In this document: one piece after another, positions 24,924-33,329 of the stretch | Layout of the letters: each line of letters opens with the position of its first letter | How positions within the stretch are numbered: the first letter of the stretch is position 1 | DNA from: JAFGRU01 sp963665915 | Lineage (GTDB): Bacteria > Desulfobacterota > Desulfuromonadia > Desulfuromonadales > JAAYDE01 | Length of the DNA: 64,000 bases | Assembly (NCBI GenBank): GCA_963665915.2 | Contig: CAXXSG010000013.1 | Span: forward strand, 124,001 to 188,000 | Direction of reading: 5' to 3' | Notes under the pieces: generated by a model | Seen by the model: only the letters and a program-made list of their open reading frames with translations | Databases searched by the model: none | Told to the model about the DNA's origin: nothing | Translations under genes and position numbers: made by a program

Positions 24924-26272
24924 CAGGGATTTCTCCTTTGCTCTTCGAGAGTTTGCCACCAAACTTCCACATCATTGAGCGCCCTTTCAGCCACGGCCAG
25001 GCGGCGTTCGGTACGTTTTCTCAGCCTTTTTCCTGAAAGGGGCGGAAACAAGCCGTAATTGACATTCATGGGCTGGAAATGATCTGGGTCCGAAGCGACC
25101 AAGTGCGTAACAAGGGCTCCCAGGGCCGTGGTTTCCGGAGGCTGCTGAATTTCCCGCTGTGTCAAATAGCGAGCCGCAGAAATTCCCGCCAGAAACCCAC
25201 AGGCGGCCGATTCGACATAGCCTTCGACCCCGGTGATCTGGCCGGCAAAAAAAAGTTGGGGATTATTTTTCAGCTGCAGCGAAGGGAGCAAGCTGCGGGG
25301 AGCATTAATAAAAGTATTGCGGTGCATGCTCCCCAAGCGAGCGAATTGGGCGTTTTCGAGGCCGGGGATGGTGCGGAAAATGCGACGTTGCTCTGGATAG
25401 GTCAGCTTGGTCTGGAAGCCGACCATGTTAAAAAGAGTCTTCTGACGATTTTCCATGCGCAACTGGATCACGGCGAAAGGATCCCTTCCGGTACGGGGAT
25501 CCGGGAGACCGACCGGCTTCATGGCACCGAAGGCCAGGGTCATCTCGCCCCGCTCGGCGAGAACTTCAACCGGCATGCAGCCTTCGAAATGAATCCCTTT
25601 TTCAAACTCTCGAAAAGGGACTTTTTCCGCCCGGCAGAGCTCATCCACGAAGCGCAGATATTCTTCTTTACTGAAGGGGCAATTGAGATAGTCCTTTCCC
25701 CCTTTGTCGTAACGGGAAGCCCACCAGGCAATATCATAATTTATGGAATCCGCCTCCACTATTGGCGCAATGGCATCGTAGAAATAGAGGTGTTCCTGGC
25801 CGGTCTCACGGATAACGGCGGCGGTCAGGGCCTCGGATGTCAAAGGGCCTGAAGCAATAATCACGGACTCACCTTCAGGGATTTCGGTAATTTCCTCCCG
25901 CCGCAGTTCGATCAGGGGATGCCTTGTAATCTTTTCCGTGATACGGGCGGAAAACTCATCCCGATCCACTGCCAGAGAGCCGCCGGCAGGGACCCGGCAG
26001 GCATCGGCCACCGTCATGAACAGGGATCGACAGCGCCTCAGTTCTTCCTTGAGGCACCCAACGGCGTTATTCATCCCTTCCCCCCGGAAGCTGTTGGAAC
26101 AAACCAGTTCCGCGAGGTTTTCTCCCTGATGCACAGGGGAAAAACGCTGGGGTTTCATTTCATATAATATGACCGGGAGTCCTTCCTGCGCGGCCTGCCA
26201 GGCGGCTTCGCAGCCGGCCAGACCGCCGCCTATGACAAGAACTTCCGGTTTTTTCGAATGAGGATACGGCAT
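24923..26272 (-). CDS. trmFO: Methylenetetrahydrofolate-tRNA-(uracil-5-)-methyltransferase
   Basis: A 449-residue flavoprotein that makes ribothymidine at tRNA position 54 using methylene-THF. The FAD-binding VIGGGLAGCEAAWQAA is near the N terminus. The family-specific LVCSNSFRGEG, DYLNCPFSKEEY and AGQITGVEGYVESAACG are all present, including the cysteines used by the Bacillus enzyme. The usual neighbour topA lies upstream but is separated from it by an inserted IS element. It ends overlapping maf. Confidence 0.96.
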   Translation of the reverse strand: MPYPHSKKPEVLVIGGGLAGCEAAWQAAQEGLPVILYEMKPQRFSPVHQGENLAELVCSNSFRGEGMNNAVGCLKEELRRCRSLFMTVADACRVPAGGSLAVDRDEFSARITEKITRHPLIELRREEITEIPEGESVIIASGPLTSEALTAAVIRETGQEHLYFYDAIAPIVEADSINYDIAWWASRYDKGGKDYLNCPFSKEEYLRFVDELCRAEKVPFREFEKGIHFEGCMPVEVLAERGEMTLAFGAMKPVGLPDPRTGRDPFAVIQLRMENRQKTLFNMVGFQTKLTYPEQRRIFRTIPGLENAQFARLGSMHRNTFINAPRSLLPSLQLKNNPQLFFAGQITGVEGYVESAACGFLAGISAARYLTQREIQQPPETTALGALVTHLVASDPDHFQPMNVNYGLFPPLSGKRLRKRTERRLAVAERALNDVEVWWQTLEEQRRNP

Positions 26273-26406
26273 CTATTTCTCGTTTTCGACAGTTATTTCC
26301 GCGCTTCCAAAGTTGCAAAAAGACCGAAAGCCTGTTGCGATTCCAGGAATTCTTCCGGAACGAACAGGCTTCTGACTTTACCACACAGCTTGAAATAATT
26401 TATTTT

Positions 26407-27143
26407 GGGTCATGACACCTTAAGCGCTCTCGAAGATGTGTTAACCTACTGTCATGACTATGAAAAATAAGTATGTTTGGCGTTCACGCATTTCGGAGCA
26501 TCAATTTCGACAGATTGTGCGTCTCTTTTCTGTCGATTTGGACGCCTCACAAATTGCTCGTTTAACAGGTCTCAGTCGCAACACCGTCAATCGTTACTTG
26601 AAAGCGATTCGGCAGCGCCTGGTCGAATATTGCGGACTTCAATCTCCCTTTTCAGGGGAGGTTGAAGTCGACGAATCGTTCTTTGGCGCCCGTCGCATCA
26701 AAGGCAAAAGAGGCCGGGGTGCTTTTGGCAAAACCATAGTCTTCGGCATCTTTCAACGGAACGGTCACGTTTACACGGAAATCGTTCCAAATTGCTCGAA
26801 AGCCACGCTCCAAGCGGTGATCCGGGGCAGAGTCGAGTTGAAGAGCATCGTCTACTCTGACGGCTGGCGTGGCTACAATGGCCTGGTTGATGTAGGTTAT
26901 GGCAAACATCTTCGCATCGATCACGGCCAGAACGAATTTGCCAAAGGGCACACTCACATCAATGGCATTGAAGGATTCTGGGGCTATGCGAAAACACGCC
27001 TGGTTCGGTTTCGCGGTATGGCCCCCAGCACCTTCAACTTGCATCTTAAAGAATGTGAGTTTAGGTTTAACCATAGAGCCAAGGATCTCTATAAACTGAT
27101 CCTCAAAATTGTTCGGGACCGACCTCTTAAAGTGTCATGACCC
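26407..27143 (+). mobile_element. Intact IS1595-type insertion sequence with 8-bp target duplication
   Basis: The 737-bp element is bounded by near-perfect terminal inverted repeats: GGGTCATGACACCTTAAGCG (26407-26426) against CTCTTAAAGTGTCATGACCC (27124-27143). Direct repeats TTTATTTT flank it at 26399-26406 and 27144-27151. Eight-base duplication fits the IS1595 family. One transposase gene fills it. Intact ends, matching duplications and an undamaged gene indicate a recent insertion. The right duplication contains the TAA stop of topA. Confidence 0.96.
26454..27140 (+). CDS. IS1595-family (ISXO2-like) transposase
   Basis: A 228-residue transposase. The N-terminal helix-turn-helix includes IARLTGLSRNTVNRYLKAI. 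The DDE-type core follows: first Asp in VEVDESFFGAR, then KTIVFGIFQRNGHVYTEI, second Asp in IVYSDGWRGYNGL, and the acidic/Asn segment HTHINGIEGFWGYAKTRL. The N-terminal zinc ribbon seen in some IS1595 members is absent, so the protein begins close to the helix-turn-helix. The TGA stop lies inside the right terminal repeat. No frameshift or stop interrupts it. Confidence 0.95.
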   Translation: MTMKNKYVWRSRISEHQFRQIVRLFSVDLDASQIARLTGLSRNTVNRYLKAIRQRLVEYCGLQSPFSGEVEVDESFFGARRIKGKRGRGAFGKTIVFGIFQRNGHVYTEIVPNCSKATLQAVIRGRVELKSIVYSDGWRGYNGLVDVGYGKHLRIDHGQNEFAKGHTHINGIEGFWGYAKTRLVRFRGMAPSTFNLHLKECEFRFNHRAKDLYKLILKIVRDRPLKVS

Positions 27144-27144
27144 T

Positions 27145-29484
27145 TTATTTTTTCTTGGCTGCCTTTTTCGGAGTCGCTTTTTTCGGAGCGGTTTTCTTTT
27201 TTTCCGGTTCTTCCAGTTGCAAGCGCCAGTCGCACTCATCCTGAGGACATTTCCTGTATTTCCCATCCCTTTTGGTTGTTTTTTCAACCACTATGGGAAA
27301 ACCACATTTGGGGCAAGCTTCGCTGACGGGAATATCCCAGAGAGCATACTTACATTTGGGATAACGGTTGCAGGAATAGAATATTTTCCCGTACCGGCTT
27401 TTTTTCTCATGAATCTCCCCTTCGTTGCACTTGGGGCAGGCAATTCCAAGGGCTTTCGGCTTCACCAGCGGCTGGATATTTTTGCATTCCGGGTAACCGG
27501 AACAGGCGAGAAATTTCCCATAACGTCCGGTCTTTAACAGCATCTTCGCCCCACAGCGCTCACAATTTTCCTCTGAAAATACCACTTCTTTTTCTTCCTG
27601 AGGCGCCAGGGACTCGGTGAAACGACATTCCGGAAAGCCGGAACAAGCGAGGAATTTTCCGGAACGGCCCAGTTTGATAACGAGCGGTTTTCCGCATTCA
27701 GGACAATCGCGTTCGGTCTGCTCAGTAGTGACATCCTGCTTGCTGACCTCCACTTCCTTCTGCTCCAGAAGAGCAATGAAAGGCTCCCAAAACTCTTTCA
27801 GGACCGGCCGCCATTTTTTTTCATCACGGGAAATAGCATCCAGATCCTCTTCCAGGTGGGCGGTGAAGTCGTAATCCACATATTTCTGAAAGTGCTTTAC
27901 CAGCAGGTCATTAACCACCATCCCAAGATCTTCCGGGAAAAAGGTCCTTTTTTCAAGGCGGGCATACTTTCGGGTGGTCAGGGTATTCATGATCGGAGCG
28001 TAGGTTGAAGGCCGGCCGATGCCGTTTTCCTCCAGAGCCTTGACCAGGGTCGCCTCGGTGAAACGGGGGGGCGGCTGGGTAAAATGCTGCTCAGGTACAA
28101 GCTCACGGCAGGTTACCGCCTCATTTTCGGAAAGGCTGGGAAGTAACTTGTCATCATCCTGGCCCGCACCATTCTCATCCGAACCCTCAATATAAAGTTT
28201 CATGAAACCGGGGAAACGAATGACCTGCCCGGACGCCCGGAAAATAAAACGATCGCCGCCACGAATATCAGCGGTGGTCACATCGAGAAGGGCGGAAGCC
28301 ATCTGGGAAGCCACCGCTCTGCGCCAGATCAGATCATAAAGGCGAAACTGGTCCGGAACCAGGAAAGATTTGACCTTGTCCGGGGTGTTGGCAAAGCTGG
28401 TCGGCCGGATCGCTTCATGGGCCTCCTGAGCATTTTTGACTTTACTCTTAAAAACCCTAGGCGTGTCGAGACAGTATTCCGGTCCGGCAATCTTTTTGAT
28501 GACTTTTTTGGCCTCGGAAATCGCCTCTTTGGAAAGGGCAACGGAGTCGGTTCGCATATAGGTAATGAGACCCTCCGCGCCACTTCCGATATCGATCCCC
28601 TCGTAAAGCTTCTGGGCAACACTCATGGTCTTACGGGCTGAAAAACCGAGCTTCCGGCTGGCTTCCTGCTGCAGCGTGCTGGTGATGAAGGGGGCAGCAG
28701 GGTTTCGTTTTTTTTCTTTCCGGGTAATGGAAGAAACCTGAAAATCCTGTTTTTCTTTGACTTTTTCGAGGTCGACAAAAAGCTTTTGGGCCTCTTTTTC
28801 CGTTGTTATGGAAAATTTTTCCAGCTTTTCCCTGTCCACGGAAAAAAGTCGGGCCTTGAAACCTTTTTTATCGCTGTTTTCAAAAAGCCCCTCAATGGTC
28901 CAATACTCTTCGGGCCTGAATTCCTTTATCTCTTTTTCTCTTTCACAGATCAGGCGCAAAGCCACAGACTGGACACGTCCGGCGGAAAGGCCATAAGAGA
29001 TCTTTTTCCAGAGAAACGGGGAGAGGTTGAACCCGACCAGATAATCGAGTATGGAGCGAGCCTGCTGGGCATCGACTAAGGGACGGGAAACCTTGCGACC
29101 CTCCTCCATTGCCCGACTGACTGCGCTCTGGGTAATTTCATGGAAAGCGACTCTTGTTACTTTAAGCTTTGAGTCTTCCTCGTTGATACCAATGGACTCC
29201 AGGAGATGCCAGGCAATGGCCTCCCCTTCACGGTCGGGGTCAGTGGCGAGAATCAGCTCTTCCGCCTTTTTGACTTCTTTCCGGATATTGTCCAGGTAGG
29301 CTTTGCTTTTGGGAAGAGTGGCATAATGGGGCTCGAAATCTTTTTCCACATTTACCGAGCCTTTTTTACTCGGCAGAGCCCTGACATGGCCGTAGGAAGC
29401 CAGAACCTTATAGTTTTTCCCAAGAAATTTTTCGATTGTTTTCGCCTTGGCGGGCGACTCCACAACCACCAGAGATTTTGCCAT
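27145..29484 (-). CDS. topA: DNA topoisomerase I
   Basis: A 779-residue type IA topoisomerase that relaxes negative supercoils. The Toprim domain has VVESPAKAKTIEKFLG and TDPDREGEAIAWHL (Asp82, Asp84). The catalytic tyrosine is Tyr309 in ITYMRTDS. Four C-terminal zinc-ribbon repeats follow (for example CPECGKPLVIKLGRSGKFLA, CERCGAKM and CPKCNEGEI), then a Lys/Ala/Pro-rich tail. Its TAA stop (27145-27147) lies in the target duplication of the adjoining IS. dprA and smg lie upstream but end at their own terminator. Confidence 0.97.
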   Translation of the reverse strand: MAKSLVVVESPAKAKTIEKFLGKNYKVLASYGHVRALPSKKGSVNVEKDFEPHYATLPKSKAYLDNIRKEVKKAEELILATDPDREGEAIAWHLLESIGINEEDSKLKVTRVAFHEITQSAVSRAMEEGRKVSRPLVDAQQARSILDYLVGFNLSPFLWKKISYGLSAGRVQSVALRLICEREKEIKEFRPEEYWTIEGLFENSDKKGFKARLFSVDREKLEKFSITTEKEAQKLFVDLEKVKEKQDFQVSSITRKEKKRNPAAPFITSTLQQEASRKLGFSARKTMSVAQKLYEGIDIGSGAEGLITYMRTDSVALSKEAISEAKKVIKKIAGPEYCLDTPRVFKSKVKNAQEAHEAIRPTSFANTPDKVKSFLVPDQFRLYDLIWRRAVASQMASALLDVTTADIRGGDRFIFRASGQVIRFPGFMKLYIEGSDENGAGQDDDKLLPSLSENEAVTCRELVPEQHFTQPPPRFTEATLVKALEENGIGRPSTYAPIMNTLTTRKYARLEKRTFFPEDLGMVVNDLLVKHFQKYVDYDFTAHLEEDLDAISRDEKKWRPVLKEFWEPFIALLEQKEVEVSKQDVTTEQTERDCPECGKPLVIKLGRSGKFLACSGFPECRFTESLAPQEEKEVVFSEENCERCGAKMLLKTGRYGKFLACSGYPECKNIQPLVKPKALGIACPKCNEGEIHEKKSRYGKIFYSCNRYPKCKYALWDIPVSEACPKCGFPIVVEKTTKRDGKYRKCPQDECDWRLQLEEPEKKKTAPKKATPKKAAKKK

Positions 29485-29566
29485 TTAGACCTCGTTTTTC
29501 AAGAAATATATACCGTTTTTCCCGAAAGGTTTTTCCTTGATGAGAAAACAGAGTCGTGCAGCCTAA

Positions 29567-29598
29567 ACGAAAAAGGCTGCAGTCTCTTCTGCAGCCTT
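29567..29598 (-). terminator. Terminator after smg
   Basis: On the minus strand AAGGCTGCAG and CTGCAGCCTT (arms 29589-29598 and 29573-29582) form a ten-pair stem with a six-base loop, followed by TTTCGTTT. It sits just after the smg stop, so topA should have its own promoter in the 80 bases that follow. Confidence 0.88.
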
Positions 29599-29605
29599 CC
29601 CCAGC

Positions 29606-30079
29606 TCAATGGTAAAGCAAGGACCATTCATCTCTTAGTATACACTCAAGTTCCCTTCCATACTGCTCCAGCGAGCGAGAAAAAAGGGTCAGGGCAACAA
29701 CCGCTTTCAATTCCTGCAGAGATATGCCCTCATCCTCCACAGAAATGACCTGACTGATAATTTCTTCCATCTCATCACAGGAAAGCATTCCCATGGTCCG
29801 CATTTTCAGCAGCAGTCCCTGTGCATCCGGTGAAAGAGCCCGCTTTTCCTCATCTGTAAAAACCCTGGTTGAACCTTCCCCCGTTTCGGGGTCGTCCTCC
29901 CCATGTTTAACTTTCTCCATCGAGAGGTTTTCAATCCAGTGGAAAGCGGCATTTATTTCTTCCAGGTCAAACCCAGTATCCAGCAACTCCTGAATAATAT
30001 TTCCCTCGCTCAGCAGATCGCGCTTTTCAAACACATACTGGGCAAGAATATTTACAATGGCCAATACGCGATCTCTCAA
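29606..30079 (-). CDS. smg: Smg/DUF494 family protein
   Basis: A 157-residue acidic protein of the Smg (DUF494) family, opening LRDRVLAIVNILAQYVFEKR. The family sits next to dprA and topA in many proteobacteria, and its function is not established. TTG 30079 is chosen because GGAGG lies just before it and the family normally begins at this point; the open frame extends to 30151. Residues 10-60 and 85-140 look helical. It follows dprA by 28 bases. Confidence 0.9.
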   Translation of the reverse strand: MRDRVLAIVNILAQYVFEKRDLLSEGNIIQELLDTGFDLEEINAAFHWIENLSMEKVKHGEDDPETGEGSTRVFTDEEKRALSPDAQGLLLKMRTMGMLSCDEMEEIISQVISVEDEGISLQELKAVVALTLFSRSLEQYGRELECILRDEWSLLYH

Positions 30080-30107
30080 ACAACCTCCATTTTGAACAAG
30101 CTTCTTA

Positions 30108-31202
30108 CTACTGATTTCCGAAAAACTGCATGCCGGGAAGTCGGGATACAAGCCCGGCGAGTTCTAAATGCAGTAAAGTAGCGGAAACCTCACTGGGTGT
30201 CAAGCCGCTTTTCTGGACAATTTCATCCAGACTAAAGGGTTGTTCATTGAGAAATCTGAGGATAGTCAACTCCTGCGAACTGAGGTTGGACGGCAATTCA
30301 CGGCTTTTTCTATCGGCAACCATTTTAGCCTTTTCAGGCCAGAGAACCTCGAGGATATCCCGCGATTCTGACACTAGATGCGCCCCCTCGCGAATCAGGT
30401 GGTTAACGCCACGGCTGTTGGAAGAAACCACTGAACCCGGGACTGCAAAAACCTCCCGGCCCTGCTCCAAAGCAAATTCAGCCGTAATCAGCGACCCACT
30501 TTTCTCGGAGGCCTCAACAATCAGAGCACCCCGACTCAAACCGCTGATGATCCGGTTCCGGGCCGGGAAATGATGGGCCAGGGGCAAAGCCCCCGGCGGA
30601 TATTCGGAAATGATCATCCCCTGCTCAGAAATCTGCTCAAAAAGGCTCCTGTTTTCGGCCGGGTAAACATGGTCAATTCCGCAGCCGAGAACAGCAATGG
30701 TTTTGCCTTTTGCAGCCAGAGCCCCTTGGTGGGCCGCCGAATCGATTCCCCTGGCCAGCCCGCTGACAATAGTCAACCCTCTTCCGGCCAGGTCGTTACA
30801 AAGTTCACGAGTAAAACGAAGCAGAGAGGAAGATGCTCGGCGTGACCCAACGACAGAAAAACAATCCTGCACCTCGCATGTCCCGCGGATAAACAACAAT
30901 GCCGGCGGATCATGAATCTCGCGCAGCCAGGCAGGATATTTTTCCATATCCGGGAAAGCGACCAGATCAGCTCCAATCTTTTCCAGGGTCTCCAGAGAAT
31001 TAACCAGAACCGCTTCTTGTTCCGAGATAAGATTGTTTTTCAGGGAAGCGGGCAGACCCGCCCGAGTATACCACTCTTCAGAATCGGCATTTAGCACAGC
31101 TTCGCTTGTGCCGAAGGCTGACATGAGTTTCATAAGGCTGGATCTTCCCAGCCCCGGGGAAAGATATAATCTCAGCCAGCCGCTGTTCGCTTCGAAAGTC
31201 AT
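30108..31202 (-). CDS. dprA: DNA-processing protein A
   Basis: A 364-residue DprA/Smf protein. The Rossmann-like core carries VVGSRRAS, LTIVSGLARGIDSAAHQGAL, AVLGCGIDHVYPAEN, FPARNRIISGLSRGALIVEA and GREVFAVPGSV. A C-terminal winged-helix domain (about 300-360) contains FSLDEIVQKSGLTPSEVSA. DprA loads RecA onto incoming single-stranded DNA in transformation; whether this organism is competent is unknown, although a comF-type gene is also present. A terminator lies between it and the LysM gene. Confidence 0.95.
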   Translation of the reverse strand: MTFEANSGWLRLYLSPGLGRSSLMKLMSAFGTSEAVLNADSEEWYTRAGLPASLKNNLISEQEAVLVNSLETLEKIGADLVAFPDMEKYPAWLREIHDPPALLFIRGTCEVQDCFSVVGSRRASSSLLRFTRELCNDLAGRGLTIVSGLARGIDSAAHQGALAAKGKTIAVLGCGIDHVYPAENRSLFEQISEQGMIISEYPPGALPLAHHFPARNRIISGLSRGALIVEASEKSGSLITAEFALEQGREVFAVPGSVVSSNSRGVNHLIREGAHLVSESRDILEVLWPEKAKMVADRKSRELPSNLSSQELTILRFLNEQPFSLDEIVQKSGLTPSEVSATLLHLELAGLVSRLPGMQFFGNQ

Positions 31203-31220
31203 CAGATCAGGCCAAAAATT

Positions 31221-31255
31221 GAAAAGGGATTGAAGATTTTCTCCAATCCCTTTTC
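31221..31255 (-). terminator. Terminator between the LysM gene and dprA
   Basis: GAAAAGGGATTG (31221-31232) and CAATCCCTTTTC (31244-31255) are perfectly complementary. On the minus strand AATTTTTGG follows the stem. It ends the cpoB/LysM transcript. Confidence 0.85.
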
Positions 31256-31282
31256 AGCAGACAAAAGTAACTTACGTTTTCA

Positions 31283-32278
31283 TCAATGCTTCACAGTGAA
31301 GGCTTTGTCTCCAACGTGAATGCTTTCCCTTGATTTTAACACCAGGGCTGAAGAGGTGTGAGCTTCGGTCTCAAGAACCAGGGCACTTCCCAGAAGAACA
31401 TCGGGTAATTGAAGGTCTTCTTTGGTGATTGCCCTTTCCGTGACTTTTCTTTCACGGGAGAGATAGACGAGATTTCCTGCCATCAGACCATCTTCCGAAC
31501 CCATATCAAGGTAAAGGAGGTCATAAGCGCCAAGTGCAATCTGATCACCAGCAGAAGAAATAACACAGCCGGACAGGGGCTGACTGCTCTTTTTCATTTC
31601 AATCTCATAGGCCTTGGAGCGAAGAGCAACTATGGCATCCCCACGTAGTATTTCTTGGGCCGCGTTGGTAATCTGGGCCGTCGCAACCGTCTCGTTCATT
31701 TCAAGAATCTGGACTTCACCCACATCAATGATCTGGTATCCCATCATTTCCCCGGAATGAGGATGTTTGACTTCCTTACCTTTGTGGAAGATGGAAAACT
31801 TATCTCCGATCTTCACCGAAGCTGTATCCTTCATTTTCAGAAAAACATAATCGTCTTTGGTCAGGAGAATCCGGTTATCTGTAGCATCGACCAGAATGCC
31901 GCTGGTTTCCAGTTCGTCTGACGTTATAAAACCTTCGGCTCCGCCCAAAGTTTTCAAAGTTATAACGCCCGGTTCGATTTTTTCTTCATACAGGGACTTG
32001 CCCGGGACATCCTTCTGTTCGCCGACAACCAGCTTTCTGCCGTCAATTATAGTAATTTTCTGGCCCGGAAAGATAAGGTGCGGGTTCGTTATAAATTCGT
32101 TGTAGGACCAGAGGTTGGGCCAATATTGCGGGTCCTTGAGAAAGCGATCCGAAACACCCCAGAGCGTATCCCCTTTTTTGATGATATAAGTTCTTGGAAC
32201 ACCTTTTCCTGCGATGGCAAAACAGGAACCAATCAGCATTAGACCTAACGATATTGCGATCAATCTCTTAGCAGTCAT
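31283..32278 (-). CDS. Exported LysM-domain protein
   Basis: A 331-residue protein with a signal peptide (MTAKRLIAISLGLMLIGSCF) and one LysM domain at about 30-80: YIIKKGDTLWGVSDRFLKDP and NPHLIFPGQKI. The remaining 250 residues are beta-rich without a motif I recognise. The usual role of LysM is peptidoglycan binding, so it probably works at the cell wall. Close relatives stand next to cpoB- or dprA-type genes in Geobacter-like genomes (from memory). GGAAGG precedes the ATG, and the gene starts 20 bases after cpoB. Confidence 0.88.
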   Translation of the reverse strand: MTAKRLIAISLGLMLIGSCFAIAGKGVPRTYIIKKGDTLWGVSDRFLKDPQYWPNLWSYNEFITNPHLIFPGQKITIIDGRKLVVGEQKDVPGKSLYEEKIEPGVITLKTLGGAEGFITSDELETSGILVDATDNRILLTKDDYVFLKMKDTASVKIGDKFSIFHKGKEVKHPHSGEMMGYQIIDVGEVQILEMNETVATAQITNAAQEILRGDAIVALRSKAYEIEMKKSSQPLSGCVISSAGDQIALGAYDLLYLDMGSEDGLMAGNLVYLSRERKVTERAITKEDLQLPDVLLGSALVLETEAHTSSALVLKSRESIHVGDKAFTVKH

Positions 32279-32298
32279 AACCTTCCAATCCTATGCAT

Positions 32299-32994
32299 TT
32301 ATTGGTAATCCGAGTTCAGACTTTCCTCTGTTACCATCCGGGCCGCGGAACTCTCCGGATAGTTATTCAGAAGGAAACGGAGAGCCTCTTCTGCTTTTTC
32401 TTCCTGATATAATATTCGGTACACCTTCACAGTCTTCATCAATGCCTCAGGTACCTTCTCGTTGCGAGGATAAAGATTGACAACCTGATTGAACTCCGCA
32501 AGAGCTTTTTCAAATTGTTCTAAAGAGAAATAGCACTCTCCGAGCCAGAAACGCGCATTGGCAACGTAGTCATTATCCGGAAATTTTTCCAGGAAAGTAT
32601 TAAATTTGCCGATAGCGCTTTCATATTGACCTGCGGCAAAATCGCCAAAAGCCTCCAGGTATACCGACGTGGGAGTAACCTCACCCCCCGGTTCATCACG
32701 GCCAAAAACCCTTGCGAAGCCTTTTGGAGCCGTTTCGGTGACTTTTTTCGCAACCACACTGTCAATAACCCGCTGATGGTCCCGTATTCTGGCTTCCATC
32801 AGAAGCAGGTTGTTTCGGTTTTTTTCGACCTGCTCCGAAAGTTCCTGCAAATTCTTTTGCAAAGTAAGAACATCACTGCTTGCTCCTCTTTTATCCAGAG
32901 AAGACTGAGGAACTGCACACCCTGCAAAAGCAAGACCTAAGCCAAAAAGAACCATGAATCGAATGAATACACTACCGGATTGTTGAATTCTCAT
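32299..32994 (-). CDS. CpoB/YbgF-type TPR lipoprotein
   Basis: A 231-residue lipoprotein with signal ending LAFAGC. An N-terminal coiled coil (about 40-85, LQKNLQELSEQVEKNRNNLL) is followed by three TPR repeats, including YLEAFGDFAAGQYESAIGKF and ARFWLGECYFSLEQFEKALA. This is the layout of CpoB (YbgF), which coordinates peptidoglycan synthesis with the Tol-Pal system; the coiled coil trimerises CpoB. No tol or pal gene is adjacent, but an OmpA-type lipoprotein lies elsewhere in the window. It forms a two-gene unit with the LysM gene. Confidence 0.85.
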   Translation of the reverse strand: MRIQQSGSVFIRFMVLFGLGLAFAGCAVPQSSLDKRGASSDVLTLQKNLQELSEQVEKNRNNLLLMEARIRDHQRVIDSVVAKKVTETAPKGFARVFGRDEPGGEVTPTSVYLEAFGDFAAGQYESAIGKFNTFLEKFPDNDYVANARFWLGECYFSLEQFEKALAEFNQVVNLYPRNEKVPEALMKTVKVYRILYQEEKAEEALRFLLNNYPESSAARMVTEESLNSDYQ

Positions 32995-33103
32995 TGATTA
33001 TTACTTTCAGACAGGTTAGAAAAAAACAAAAAAGTCGTTTCCGTCTCTTCCGGAAAATTGCTCTGAGTTAAATCAAAAGGCTGTTTCCATTTTCAGTCAA
33101 ATC

Positions 33104-33209
33104 CTAGGAGGCCGCCAAACTTAGGAATGAATCTACTTTAAAACCGGTAAATCGAGGACAGATTTCCCATTTTCGCGTGGCAATTTTCCAAAGCCTTAAA
33201 CCTCTCTAG
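33104..33209 (-). repeat. Inverted-repeat element, family 2, copy D (106 bp, internally deleted)
   Basis: Read on the reverse strand this is a shortened family 2 element. CTAGGAG plus ACTTAGGAATGAATCTACTT (33119-33138 region) matches the reverse complement of the right end of copies A and B. The sequence then jumps to GATTTCCCATTTTCGCGT, which matches the left part. CTAG stands at both ends (33104-33107 and 33206-33209), as in copy B. The gap 32995-33329 has no other feature. Confidence 0.7.
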
Positions 33210-33329
33210 CATAATTAGCACAATCTTAAGAGCAATTAAAATACCAAAATCCTTTTTTCACCTGGTAGACTTTTCATCGCCCGTTATCTCAAAATACCTT
33301 TTGAAAAATTATTCTGCCGACAGAGTTTG

